A stretch of 35,387 bases of DNA from Bimuria novae-zelandiae CBS 107.79. Its lineage: Eukaryota; Ascomycota; Dothideomycetes; Pleosporales; Didymosphaeriaceae. The stretch spans positions 594,885-630,271 of the forward strand of contig ML976661.1 in the NCBI GenBank assembly GCA_010015655.1, read 5' to 3'. The notes under the pieces were generated by a model. The model made no database searches, had not been told where the DNA came from, and saw only the letters and a list, made by a program, of their open reading frames with translations. The translations under genes were made by a program, and so were the position numbers. Each line of letters opens with the position of its first letter. Within the stretch, counting starts at the first letter, position 1. Shown piece after piece: positions 1 through 10,360 of the stretch.

Positions 1-356
1 AGTAATTAACTATTACTATAATAGTGTCGCACATCCGCTTTATTCCTAACTATAGTAACTTTAGAAGCTTTACTATAAAGTCTATTATTATACTTTACTA
101 TAGTCTTTTAGCTACTTATAGTAATTATAATAATCTATAAGGCTTATATCTTTTTAGCTTATTTTTATAGCATGCTAAATAGTTACTTATAACTTAAGTT
201 ACCACCTACTTAAGTTAAAAAATAGTATACTTATTGGTAATTTAGTGCGTTCTTTCTTTAATACCTAAGTGTCCCTATTCTCGTAATTCGTGTAGTTTTC
301 TAATTAAGACTTGTTTATATCCTAGTTTTACAAGAATTCTGTAGCAGTAATCTTAT
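1..356 (-). pseudogene. G4 gypsy integrase N-terminal part (zinc-binding region and first catalytic Asp), RIP-degraded
   Basis: Read on the minus strand, one frame gives GHLGIKERTH, then the LACYKNKLKRYKPY stretch typical of the Ty3/gypsy integrase zinc-binding domain, then SIIIDFIVKLL with the first catalytic Asp retained, and finally DTIIVIVN. TAG/TAA codons replace Gln and Trp. It aligns over most of its length with the integrase of G1 at about 8970-9320, in inverted orientation, so the two are relatives. The fragment leaves the window at position 1. At 352-356 it is interrupted by copia element C1. Its upstream part resumes at 21411, after the second copy of the target duplication CTTAT. 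The family call is firm; which subfamily is uncertain. Confidence 0.8.
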
Positions 357-611
357 TGTCCGTACGCAGTACGGACAGCTACCCAATATAATGTCTCAAG
401 ACAGGTGACAATGGTTATGTAATATCGCACAGGCAAAGGCACAGGGCACAGGCACCGTGCGCGAACATTAATCCTTATAACCCTCTTTTCCCCGTACGTA
501 GACAAGACAGACAAGACTTGAATACCAGACCCTTTTCTCACCCGTACTATTATATAACTATCTAGCCCTATCATATCTCGATATGCTTAGCTTAGTATAG
601 CCTATTTAATA
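357..611 (+). repeat. C1 5' LTR (255 bp)
   Basis: It starts TGTCCGTACGCAGTACGGAC, which is a T followed by a perfect 8-bp-arm palindrome around GCA, and ends CCTATTTAATA, a mutated form of CCCATTCAACA seen in the other three copies. Many CA and TG dinucleotides survive here, unlike the adjoining interior. Three further copies of the same length are in this window: 21156-21410, 22588-22842 (inverted) and 30889-31143. Confidence 0.92.
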
Positions 612-2860
612 CTAATTAGTAATTAATTATCTCTACACCTCACCCGCCTAGAGAGTTAACTATAAATTAGTAAGAATAAAGATAAAGACTACTTATATAA
701 AAAGTATAAGCTCTATTTTATTACTAAAGTATTAAAAGGATTTAAAAGCGTTAGAGATTAACTTACGCCTTATATAATATAACACCTACTTTACCTACTA
801 AGAATGTACTATACGCGATAAAAGAAGATAGTACGTATTATATAATAATAAAAAATATACTATATAATACAGACCTAATATATTACCTTAATAATAACTA
901 TGTTATATAATATAATACGACGTAACTATAATAGCACTAGATATTTAAGCTTAAGCTAAACACACTTACTAGCCTAATATATAGAATAGAATTTAAAAAA
1001 TATATACTATTACGCAGAACTTTGCTTAGAGCTTATATATTATTATAACTTAAAAGGAGGAGAATAAGCTATACTAAGAACTAAGTAATAAGACTAGTAT
1101 CCTTATATAAACCCTAAGGAGAGATATAAGTTTAAGATATCTTATACTAACGTTTACTATAAATAAAATATTAAGTAAAAAAAAAAAACTTATATTATAT
1201 ACTATTCTAGCTTTTCTAGAGCTACGTGCAACACGTAAAAAAAAAATTTTTTTATTTATTATAAAAAGGATTTTTTATATTAATTATATAAATAATTTAG
1301 TAATCTCTTGCGCGTAGTTAAAAGGGAACTTTATATACTCCTTATAGATAAGGGAATTACTGCGATTACGCCTAGCTTAGGTCGTAATAACTAAGCATAG
1401 AAGCTCTACACTATCGCACAAGGACTCTACACAATACAGGGGCCAGAAGGTACTACTTTGTTAGGAACTTCGCACGTACGAACTATTAAACGAGAATAAC
1501 CACACGTATAAACTATCGAACAAGAACAACGCACGTACGAGCCAACGCCACAAACCACTACGACATCTACTCTAAGGGCACACACAACCTCTACGCAGAG
1601 AGCCCCGTACAACCTATATATACAAGACCAGTAAAAGGGGCGCCAGAGGGAACACACTACAGAATACACCCATCTATATAGACAGGAAACACTCCATACT
1701 CCCCCGCACGAACAAGATACGCATAGAAGTCTAAGGGCTTAACTATAACTATAGTAGTAGTTCGCACGAGTAGCTTTATAATTATATAAAATACTAATAT
1801 AGAAATATATTATACTATTTTAATAAATATATAATTTATCGCCCGCGTACAAAGTACTAAATAAAAAAATACTACTAAATAAGATTACATAATTCTAGAA
1901 GATCTAAAAAAAGGAGAATAACTACTTTAGTAAGCTTTATAATATCTTATATAATAAAACCTAGATCTTTATTAAGCTTTGCGTATAACTAAATATTTTA
2001 AAAAGCTAGTATTTAGCCCTTTTCTTAAATATACTAGAAGGCCGCGCAAGCGCCTACTATATCTATAATATTAGATTTAGATAAACCTAGAAGGCTCTAT
2101 ACGACTAGATTAATAAATATTTAAACACCTTAGTTAACTATAATTAGTATTAAATAGACTAAATAACTATAACCTTAATATAATATAAACACGAGAACCC
2201 TAATAAGTTCTTATATAAAGTCCTTAACATAATAATTAATAGACTAACCCTTAAATAACGGGCTATAGGACTATTATTTAATGGTAAAATATAACTATAT
2301 ATAGTAGTTATATAAGTATATAAAAGGTAATTAAAACTTCAATAAGCTATATTCTTTATTAAACCTACGTGCGAAGCACTATTCGGAGACTTTTAAGTAG
2401 TACTATAGATTATAATAAATAGGTAAGCTAACTAGTATATATAAGATACGCACGGAACGTACTATACTAATAAATAATACACAACTATTGTCCGTATACC
2501 CTCTCGACGTACGTACGACAGCAGGCCTAGAATGCCGCACTAGAACTCAGGCCTATTATACGCACGACCACGAAACGCATAACGCGAAAGGGGTAATAGT
2601 ATAAAAGGGAAGAAGTGCTTTATATATAAAAAAAGGATATTAGTCCTTAAACTATTCTTATATAAATAGATTAAAATCTAAATAATAATACATTTCCTTA
2701 TATAAGAAGAGACATAACTACACGCTTACTTATATAAAAGTCTTAACCTATATTATAGAATATAAAGGATATTCTAATAGCAAGGCTAATAATCTTATAA
2801 ATAAAGATAATAACTTTAATATTAATAATTATAGCAAAGAAGCTATATATTTCTTTATAA
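612..2860 (+). pseudogene. C1 leader and Gag region, heavily degraded
   Basis: By position between the 5' LTR and protease this must hold the primer-binding site and gag. I could not follow a single gag frame across it. A plus-strand stretch at about 1441-1740 keeps an almost open frame rich in Tyr, Arg and Thr. A short Trp/His-containing stretch near 2690-2750 sits where a copia nucleocapsid knuckle would be expected, but the cysteines are not visible. The stretch is mostly TA-rich RIP product. The assignment rests on context and on the continuous frame that follows it. Confidence 0.55.
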
Positions 2861-3340
2861 TAACTATTTACCTACACCACACGACTGGTAAAGATATTTA
2901 TAGTAAAGAGACTAACAAACGTGTGGACTAGTTTATTATTAAGAATTAATACTATATAAAGTACTAGGGAGAACTTTAAAATATAGACGTAGTAAAAATA
3001 TTTATTATTAATAAGTTCTAATTAGAAGTATACCTAAGGGAGAACCCTTATATAAAGGTAGACTAGATCCTAAAGGTAATAAATATTTCCTTTAGAGGCT
3101 AGAACCTATAGAGTTTACTAAGGACCGTACGGATAGAGAACCTAGTTAGTAGAGTTACTTACTATATTCTTAATACCCCTACACTATTCCTACTATCCCT
3201 AGTAGACGCTAATAGGCTAGGAGCCTACTATAATAATATCCTTAACGTTATTATACGGAAAGACGGTTTAACTGTACCTGTTGTACGGAAATAGGGACAC
3301 CTATTCTTTAATACAGGCTAAGACGAAGCAATCTCGTACT
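2861..3340 (+). pseudogene. C1 copia protease region
   Basis: A single plus-strand frame runs from about 2861 into the integrase. It starts with LHHTTGKDIYSKETN, then GELQNIDVVKIFIINK where the family has an aspartic-protease Asp-Thr-Gly-Ala segment, then NTPTLFLLSLVDANRL and the VVRK-GHLFF stretch ahead of the GAG-pre-integrase domain. Stops are TAG/TAA only. The role would be maturation of the Gag-Pol polyprotein. The protease active-site triplet is no longer intact (Asp followed by Val-Val), consistent with drift and RIP. I identify it by its place and by flanking conserved segments rather than by the active site. Confidence 0.65.
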
Positions 3341-4020
3341 TTATAAAAATAGAACTCCGACGCCTATATCGACGCTTTAGACACCCCTGTACAGAGAGAC
3401 TTGACAAGATGCTTACTACTGCTAGACACGAAGTCGGCTAATCTATACTAAAAGAAATTAAGAAGTTCTACTACTAATGCTAATTATATAACCCTTATTT
3501 ATAATAATTTAAATTTTCTATTAAGAATAATACGCACTTTTACTATAAAATAGTAATAAATATTATATAGATTAGTAACAAGAATACACTATACGATATT
3601 AATATAAATACAGGCTTTTAGGTAATATTTTTTTAAAATCCTTATTTGCACGAGATACCTGGGACGCGCTATATAAATACTAGATTAATATTTATTAAGG
3701 ACCTCTAGACTATATTATATATAACCTAGAAACTAACTTTATATTTAAAGACTTTAGGAATCGTGAGAAGATAGTTAGAGCTATATATTACTAAATGCTA
3801 GTAGAAGCACACTAGGTAATAGGCAAAGTAAAACAAGCCTATATACCTCTACGTTGTACGTACAATATTATTTAAAGCGAAGTTCAGGATAGTATAGATA
3901 ATAAATCTACACTCTAAATAGCTTTTAAGGCACTTAATAATATAGTAGGCCTAAATAGCCTTATTGTAACGCTCCTAGTCTTTAGAGCATAACTAAGGAT
4001 TAATTTAGACTCCTCTCTAT
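3341..4020 (+). pseudogene. C1 copia GAG-pre-integrase and integrase core (5' part)
   Basis: The frame gives IELRRLYRRFRHPCTERLDK followed by ARHEVG and, after a spacer, a Tyr/Cys pair where the second half of the HHCC zinc motif lies. Both His of the motif are visible and one Cys is changed to Tyr. The core domain follows with a frame change, ending in the conserved KALNNIVGLNSLIVTLLVF segment. The coding frame is cut at 4020 by gypsy G1 and resumes at 11511 with LPEIIARA in the same frame once one TCTAT copy is removed. Integrase would insert the cDNA into the host genome; here it is dead. Confidence 0.85.
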
Positions 4021-4535
4021 TATTACGATCACGAACCTCACAGGAACAAGGAAACCAGACAATTACGCTAAGGAAGTAATTATTAGCGAAATAACCAGGT
4101 CGAGGGAATACACGAAGACGCGGGGCAGCTTAAATTAGTAGTCACGTAATATAGTCCCGCATAAGCGAGAAGTCTAAGGGACTACGAAAGTCTAAGGGAC
4201 TACAAAAGTCCTAGAGACTACGATAGCTTAGCAGGACTATAATAATAATTTAGATAATAGTAAGAACTAGGATAGATAGTATATAGTCTAATAATTTCTC
4301 TATACTTCTCCTACTTCTCGTAGTTAACTTAATATACTATAAGTATATCTTCTATAGCAGATTAGTAAACCTCCTAGTTAGTTATTTTATAGTTTGTTAT
4401 AGAATTAGATTATTTTAGAAAACTACCTTATAGCTATTTTTAGCTTTTAACTACTAAATATCTGTAAAATACTCCACCCTTAACCTATTGTTCCCTAACC
4501 TAGACCAGACTTAGGTACGTAGAGCCCTTGTAACA
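4021..4535 (+). repeat. G1 5' LTR (515 bp) with 18-bp tandem units
   Basis: It ends GCCCTTGTAACA at 4535 and begins TATTACGATCACGAACC. It contains two 18-bp units (AGTCTAAGGGACTACRAA type) at 4171-4206 and a third degenerate unit to 4224. The first 150 bases keep many CA dinucleotides that are TA in the 3' copy, so the two LTRs were mutated unequally. Confidence 0.9.
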
Positions 4536-4839
4536 CTTTAACTACCTAAAGGTTCGAAACAATAAAAATAGCTATAGTAGCTATAATAGTAAGGATTCTA
4601 ATAGGAAGCGCGACTTCTAGACTAAATATAAATACTATAATAGTGTTAGCTATTTAGGCTAATAAAATATAGTAGCTTAAAAAGTAGCTAGCTAAGCTAA
4701 TAGCTTAAGTTTTAATTACTATAACTACGGAAAGGATATCCTTTAAAATTCTTAAAATTTATAAAAAAAAAGAGAAGGACTTAAGACCTTCCTTATAAAT
4801 ATAAAACTATACTACTAATATAATAAGGATATCTTTAGA
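4536..4839 (+). other. G1 leader with likely primer-binding region
   Basis: The 300 bases between the 5' LTR and the recognisable gag should hold the primer-binding site in the first few bases after 4535. The sequence there, ending in AGGTTCGAAAC near 4550-4560, could pair with a tRNA T-arm, but no tRNA can be named. No frame is convincing here. Confidence 0.4.
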
Positions 4840-5575
4840 ACTAACTAAGCTAAAATCCTAGTAGCAGACATGCATATAAAGAGTAAGATAGCTAAATGGC
4901 TATAGCCACTTATAGAGGATTACCTAAAAAATAAAGATAACATCTTAGAATATAGCAACGAAACTAAGAAGGTGTTTAAAGACTAGGCCTCCTTTAAGGA
5001 ATAAATCTAGATTATGTTAAGAGAAGTTAACAAGGAAAAATAAGTCTAACGTAAGATATAGAGGCTTAAATAAATAAGATTAGCTAGTATATACACGGCT
5101 AAATTTAGATGCCTCTAAACTAAGATTAATTAGGATAACGTCATACTTTAGGCAGCCTACTATAATAGACTAAAAGAAAGTATTAAGGATAAGCTTACCT
5201 ACTACGAATAAGTAGATAACCTAAAGGAACTTATAAAGCTAGCTATATAGATTAATAATAGACTATATAAATATTAATTAGAAAAGCAAGAAGGTACTTG
5301 CATCTAACCTAATATTAAAAAAAGTTAGAGACCACGAAAAGACTATAATAGAGAAATTATAATAGCGAATAAAGCTTAAGAATAGAAACAAAGGAAGTAG
5401 CGAAAAGACTCTAAGAATAAACTATCTAACTAAAAACAAAATAATACTTTAAAGAAAAAGCATGCTTAGGATGCAGAGAACAAGATTACTTTTAAAAGAA
5501 TTATTTAAAGAATAATAAAGGATAAAGTAAAAAAGCATAAATTATTTAAGTAGTAATAATTAATTTATAGGCACT
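4840..5575 (+). pseudogene. G1 Gag (capsid region)
   Basis: One plus-strand frame starting near 4840 reads DMHIKSKIAKWL, then LIEDYLKNKDN, KVFKD-ASFKE, IYTAKFRCL, AAYYNRLKESIKDKLTYYE and LKELIKLAI. These are in the order and spacing of the capsid domain of fungal Ty3/gypsy Gag. TAG/TAA replaces Gln and Trp throughout. Gag would assemble the virus-like particle in the cytoplasm. The usual CCHC knuckle expected after this domain was not found. Downstream instead lies a different frame (about 5585-6560) that I cannot identify. Confidence 0.82.
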
Positions 5576-5584
5576 AACACCTAT

Positions 5585-6560
5585 ATTACTAAAAATAAAT
5601 AAGGACGATGTCTTTAATATAGAATTTAGAGTTCTAGAGACACTAGAAGAAACGGAGTAAAAGATAGTATAAGAGTACGAGGTCTTTCTCTAAATAGCAG
5701 AAGGAAACTACTAGGTGTGTAATAGTAATATGCATATACCTAAGGACTGCACGCAAAAAATCGTGCTAAAGAGGCTAAGGGCTACCCTAACTTATAACAT
5801 TACTACTAAATACTAAGGAAACGTGCTAATACCAGAATAGTAGATTAGAATTTAGGAATAATATAAGCAAGTAGCCTGGTTCCTATATAATAAAGAGGAT
5901 TATTATTTATACTAGATGAAGAGGGATCTAGTAGTAATATTACTAAAACACTTTTACTATAAGTTTATTAATAATTATAAACTAATAATAAAGTGCTATA
6001 AACACTTCCCTAATAAATAGTCACGACACTATAAAGAATTAGAATAGTAGAGGTGCTTTAATAATAAGTGTCGAATGCACCAAGCACACAAAAAAGCTAC
6101 AGGCTAGTACCTTAAAGGCATAAACGCGGGATTAGCGATAATTATAAGAAACTAATAGATAGAGGGCACGAGTCCCGAGCACCTATAATAGACTAAATAG
6201 CTAGACTATAGTAGAGATTGCTTAGCACACCTATATTAAAAAGAATAAATAGTAGTATTAGAAATAACCCTATTATACAGAAATTTAAAATTTAGGAAAT
6301 ATCTAGTTGCGGGATACAAAAGACATAGAGAACCTTAAAATAAAGAAGAGGTCTAGCAAACTAAGAATGCTAAGAGCGCCTATAAATTACTTTACTAAAA
6401 GTAATAGAAAAAGACTAAAACTAACCTAGGAATAAAGAAATCTATATAAACCTAAATTAAGAAGGTAAAGGCTTCCTAGGACGCTACAGAGTAAGCTAAT
6501 AATAAGTTAGAAAACTAGAGCGCTACTAGGCAAAGGACCTTACTAGTAAAAGCTTGACTA
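5585..6560 (+). pseudogene. Unidentified G1 frame between Gag and protease (about 325 codons)
   Basis: A frame offset from Gag can be followed from DVFNIEFRVLETLEE near 5600 through IPKDCTQKIVLKRL, VAWFLYNKEDYYLY, LLKHFYYKFINNYKLIIKCY, RCFNNKCRMHQAHKK, YLKGINAGLAIIIRN, EGTSPEHL, LDYSRDCLAHLY and KYLVAGYKRHREP. The only stops are TAG and TAA. The mixed, non-repetitive composition and the absence of TGA support a formerly coding stretch. I see a cluster of Cys and His (CFNNKC-RMH) but not a standard CCHC knuckle. It could be the C-terminal part of a long Gag reached by frameshift, or an extra domain. I do not recognise it. Confidence 0.5.
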
Positions 6561-6629
6561 TAAAGGTAAAAAGGGTAAAAATAGGCATAAGTAACTTATA
6601 ACTAACTAAGGAAGTTATAATTAGTAGCT

Positions 6630-7190
6630 ACTAAGTAATAGCGCTAATAGACCCTAGAGCGACTAGATGTCTAATATCCTTAAAAATAGTAAAAAAACAC
6701 AACCTGCCATACTAGAACAAGGAAACACTAGTATAGGTAGAAATATTAGATAGGAAAATATCCTAAGGATATAGTAAAGGTTAGCTACGCCTTACAATAA
6801 CGCTATTACCTATTAGCCTAGATAAATTCTAGAGTTAATATAGTTTTACAATAATAGATTTTAGAAGTATAAAAGTTGTCAGATTTGATGGTATTCTGTC
6901 ACTTTGAGATAGTATGATCTTGATAGTTGATGAAGTTGATTGATTGAGTGATGGAGATTGGCCGTAGGCGAGGTCTCTAGTACGTGCCGACCTAACGCTA
7001 GCACTAACTAGGATAGTGTGCAACTAGAGGTGCGCCAGCCTTATATTCTCTACTGCACTATTAACAATAGTGCAGGATTACAAAGGCCTTGTAATCGGAC
7101 AAAAGTAATTATTAGCTATAATTAGCTTCTAAAGCATAACCTTATTATTAATTAGTAAAAGAAAATACTACGAAGCTAAAAATCTACGCT
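6630..7190 (+). pseudogene. G1 aspartic protease, split by a solo LTR
   Basis: The frame reads ALIDPRATRCLISLKIVKKH at about 6650, the retropepsin active-site region. Asp is kept and the Ser/Thr-Gly that follows has become Pro-Arg. It then reads VEILDRKIS and LRLTITLLPI. At 6876 the frame meets an inserted LTR and continues at 7107 with VIISYN-LLKHNLIIN, the conserved hydrophobic-Gly-hydrophobic flap-distal region of gypsy proteases. Removing the LTR and one AAAGT copy restores a continuous frame. It would cleave the Gag-Pol precursor. Confidence 0.85.
6877..7101 (-). mobile_element. Young solo LTR (225 bp) inside G1 protease
   Basis: TGTCAGATTTG at the left and ATCGGACA at the right give TG...CA ends, and the insertion is flanked by the perfect duplication AAAGT (6872-6876, 7102-7106). 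TpG and CpA are abundant, in strong contrast with the host element, so it escaped RIP or arrived afterwards. Orientation is inferred as minus. On that strand a TATAAGG box (plus-strand 7039-7051 region) is followed by a CA-rich leader with repeated ATCA, like fungal LTR promoters. No other copy of this family is in the window. The interior was presumably lost by LTR-LTR recombination. Confidence 0.9.
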
Positions 7191-8390
7191 AAAGGTTACT
7201 AAAGTATAAAAATTATAAAAAATATAATTATTAACCCTAGATGCCCTAGTAGGACGGGTTAAAGGATAAGCTAAACGACTTTTAGCCACTAAGATTATAA
7301 AAGTTATAGAAGAAAATCTAGGCTAAGTAAGGCTAATATAGGTAGAATAGTTAGACCTAAAAGAAAAAGTAAAAACTACTACTATCTAACTAAAATATTA
7401 AGAATATATAGAACTCTTTAAAGAAATCGAAGAAAAAGAACTACTAAAACATTAAAAATAAAATTATAAGATACTCTTAGTAGAGGGCACGAAGCTACAC
7501 CTAAAATAACTATAATTAATATTTATAGATTAGGAAAAAGAAGTATAGGACTACTTAAGGAAGAACCTAATAAAATAGTATATCTAAGAAAGTTAAAACC
7601 TAGCGACTTTTCCTATACTTTAGATACCTAAGAAGAATGATAAGCTGCAACTCTATATAAACTATAAATAGTTAAAAAAAGCTATAATTAAGAATTAGTA
7701 CCTACTATCTTTAATTACAGAATTAATAGATAGACTCTAGAGAGCTAAATAGTTTACGAAATTTAACGTACGTAATAGATATCACTATATATTAATAGGT
7801 AAGGGACACGAGTGAAAAACTACGTTTAGGACCTAATATAGCCTATATAAGTACTAAGTAATGCCTTTTAGACTAATAAACGCGCCTGCGACGTTTTAGA
7901 CGCTAATTAAGAAAATACTATATAAATACTTAGATATATTCTATACTACCTACCTTAACGACGTACTTATTTATTTTACTAAAATACTTAAGGAGCACAA
8001 GGAACATATAAAGAAAATATTTATAAAAATAAAAAAGTATTAATTACTCCTTTATCTAGAAAAATGCGAAATCTACGTTATAAAAACAGAGTACCTAGGA
8101 TTTATTATCTTACGGGAAGGTGTGGCCATAGACCCTAAAAAGATTACTATTATATAAGAATAGTTAGAACCTAAGTTAGTAAAAGATATTTAGTCCTTTT
8201 TAGGGTTTACTAACTTCTATTAGAAATTTATTAAGAACTACTCTAAGACCACAATACTAATAACAGAACTTACGAAAAAAGATAAATAAATAGGCTTTAT
8301 AGAAGAAGATAAAAAAGCTTTTAAGAAACTAAAGACGCTCTTCTTATAAGCACTACTATTATAGATACACGATCTAAAAAGACCTATAAG
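7191..8390 (+). pseudogene. G1 reverse transcriptase
   Basis: One frame gives the RT blocks in order: LQLYINYK-LKKAIIKN, LITELIDRL, AK-FTKFNVRNRYHYI, KTTFRT-YSLYKY, VMPFRLINAPATF, and the catalytic segment TYLNDVLIYF at about 7948-7977. Then come EYLGFIILREGV, SFLGFTNFY and KNYSK. The catalytic YLDD pair has become Asn-Asp, a G-to-A change. The enzyme would copy genomic RNA into cDNA in the particle. Linker sequence occupies about 7191-7430. The frame is shared with the RNase H that follows. Confidence 0.93.
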
Positions 8391-8800
8391 GATAAAAATA
8401 GACGCATTAGACTACGCACAAAGAGCGATACTGTTATAATAATATAAAGATAAGAAATTAAGACTAGTATTCTTTTATTTATAAAAGTTCTTAGGAGCAG
8501 ACCTTAATTATAACGTTTATAATAAGGAACTACTTAGATTAGTAGACGCCTTTAAATAATAAGAAGCTTAACTTACTAGAGTACGCTTTAAAATAGAGGT
8601 ATAGATAGACTATTAAAACCTTACTAGCTTTATAATAACTAAGAAGCTTAACTAAAGACAGGTATAATAAGCTAAATTCTTAGCAAACTTTAACTTTACT
8701 ATATACTATTAACTAGGAACGCTTAATGGTGCAGCGGACGCCTTAAGTAAAAAATAAGACCTTACTAAGAATAAACTAGAACTATATAATGCAGTATTAC
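8391..8800 (+). pseudogene. G1 RNase H
   Basis: Directly after RT, in the same frame, comes RIKIDALDYAQRAILL (the family has an Asp-Ala-Ser-Asp start), then KFLGADLNYNVYNKELL and DAFK, the conserved Glu-containing segment of gypsy RNase H. It ends with GTLNGAADALSKK, the C-terminal Ala-Asp-Ala-Leu-Ser signature, at about 8710-8755. It would degrade RNA in the RNA-DNA hybrid. Confidence 0.9.
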
Positions 8801-9930
8801 GGGTAAGAAATAATATAACTATTAAGTATAATTAATTAATAATTAAGGTCCGCGCTGCTAGTCTGCATTATACTAGACTAGAGGTATATAACTTCTAAGA
8901 CTATAGTTAACTTACTACAAAACAATAAGATGAATTCAACCTATTCTAGGATAGGATTAACTAAACACGACGAGATTACTAAAACAGACTTATTATAAGA
9001 CTAGGGTATAAAGAAACCGTGATCTAAAGACTAAATAAGCTTAGAGAATAGGGACACCTAAGTATTAAAAAAATAACGCGTTAAATTACAAATAAATATG
9101 CTATCTTTAAACTAAAGTAGGTAGTAATTAAGGTTATAAGTAACTATTTAGTATGCTACAAGAATAAGCTAAAGAGATATAAGCCTTATAGACTATTATA
9201 ACTACTAAAAGTAGCTAAATAACTATAGTAAAGTATAATAATAAACTTTATAGTAAAACTCCCGCGATCGCTATAGCCAGGAATAAAATAAATATATCAC
9301 ACTATTATAGTAATAGCAAACCACTTAACTAAGATAGCTAAGTTCAGACCTATAAAAGAATTTATAACAAGGAACTAGCTTATAAAATAGATAACGTAGT
9401 GTTCGCGGAATACGAACCGCTAAAAGAATTTATTACTAATAAAGATAAGCTCTTTACGTTAAAATACTAGGATATATTTATAGTAGCCATAGGTGTTAAT
9501 AGGAAGCTCTCTACGAGTTTTTATCCTTAAACTAATAGATAAACAGAACGTATAAATCAGATCCTAAAGTAGTACCTACAATTCTATATTAATAAATAAT
9601 TAGATAATTAGGTAGAACTATTACTAACGGCCTAGCTAGCATATAATAGTATAAGGTTAGGAACAATGCGGTATTCCCTACAATACGCTAGCTATAGATA
9701 TAAGCAAATTACTTATTAAGATCCGCGAGATATAGAAAGTATTTTTATAAAAGCTTAAAATAAGGCTTAAAAAAACTATACGAAGTCCTAAGGAAATAAA
9801 TTACTTAAAAAGCTTTTATAGTATCTAGAAACGTAAATAAGCAAAGGACTAAAGGACTAACTTAAAAAAAAAGAATAATATTATTTTAATATAAAAAAAA
9901 TTAAAGATAAAACGACCTAGCAGAAAACTA
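8801..9930 (+). pseudogene. G1 integrase
   Basis: The zinc-binding region is near 8960-9200 (GHLSIKK, then CYKNKLKRYKPY). The core follows with NFIVKL (first catalytic Asp changed to Asn) and, after a frame change, EFITNKDKLFT (second Asp, also changed) and QTERINQILK-YLQF (family Glu region). Next come the AYNSIRLGTMRYSLQYA region near 9640-9690 and a basic C-terminal segment. The 1-356 fragment matches its 8970-9320 part in reverse orientation. At least one frameshift lies between zinc region and core. It would join cDNA to the chromosome. Confidence 0.87.
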
Positions 9931-9989
9931 AACTACCTTTAAGTAGGCCCCTTTAAAGTATAAGAAACTAAGAGACCTGTTATAACTAA

Positions 9990-10320
9990 ACTACTTCTAC
10001 TAACAGGTATAAAAATACATCTAATATTTTATAAATTACTATTAGAACTAGCACTACTAGATACTTTAGTTAAGATCTAATTAGATCTAGAAGATAATAA
10101 GTATAAAGTTAAGGAAATTAAGGACCTAAAGATAGTTTAGGGTTAGTAAAAATACTTAGTAAAATAAAAAGGATAGCCTAAATAATATAACACTTAATAA
10201 CTAAAAAAAGACTTTATAAACTATAAAGAGGTATAAAAGGACTTTTATTTTAAAATAAAAGAAGACTAGTTCCGCTAAGGCTAAATAATAAATTTAAAAA
10301 GTAAGAAAGATTAAGAGATA
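9990..10320 (+). pseudogene. G1 chromodomain at integrase C-terminus
   Basis: The frame reads EDNKYKVKEIKDLKI, then KYLVK-KG-PK-YNT and DFINYKEV-KDFYFK. This is the chromodomain pattern (Tyr-Leu-Val-Lys-Trp-Lys-Gly-Trp) with the Trp codons turned to TAG. It places G1 in the chromovirus branch, whose integrase chromodomain directs insertion to methyl-H3K9 heterochromatin (established knowledge). That fits its position in a transposon block. Confidence 0.87.
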
Positions 10321-10360
10321 AAAAAAAATTAAAATTAATTAAAAAAAGCTTAGCTTATAA

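Noticed and set aside
353..574. Short open frame on the minus strand
   Set aside because: It lies inside the C1 LTR. Its openness follows from the lightly mutated LTR sequence, and the other three LTR copies do not support a protein.
1427..1669. Minus-strand open frame of 80 codons rich in Val, Cys and Tyr
   Set aside because: It is the complement of the CA-rich, TG-poor tract in the C1 gag region. The composition comes from the strand asymmetry and there is no family resemblance.
4540..4560. AGGTTCGAAAC as part of a tRNA gene
   Set aside because: No cloverleaf can be drawn around it, and it lies where the G1 primer-binding region is expected.
6835..7023. Minus-strand open frame over the solo LTR
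   Set aside because: It crosses the LTR boundary and one target duplication. It is an LTR leader read by chance.
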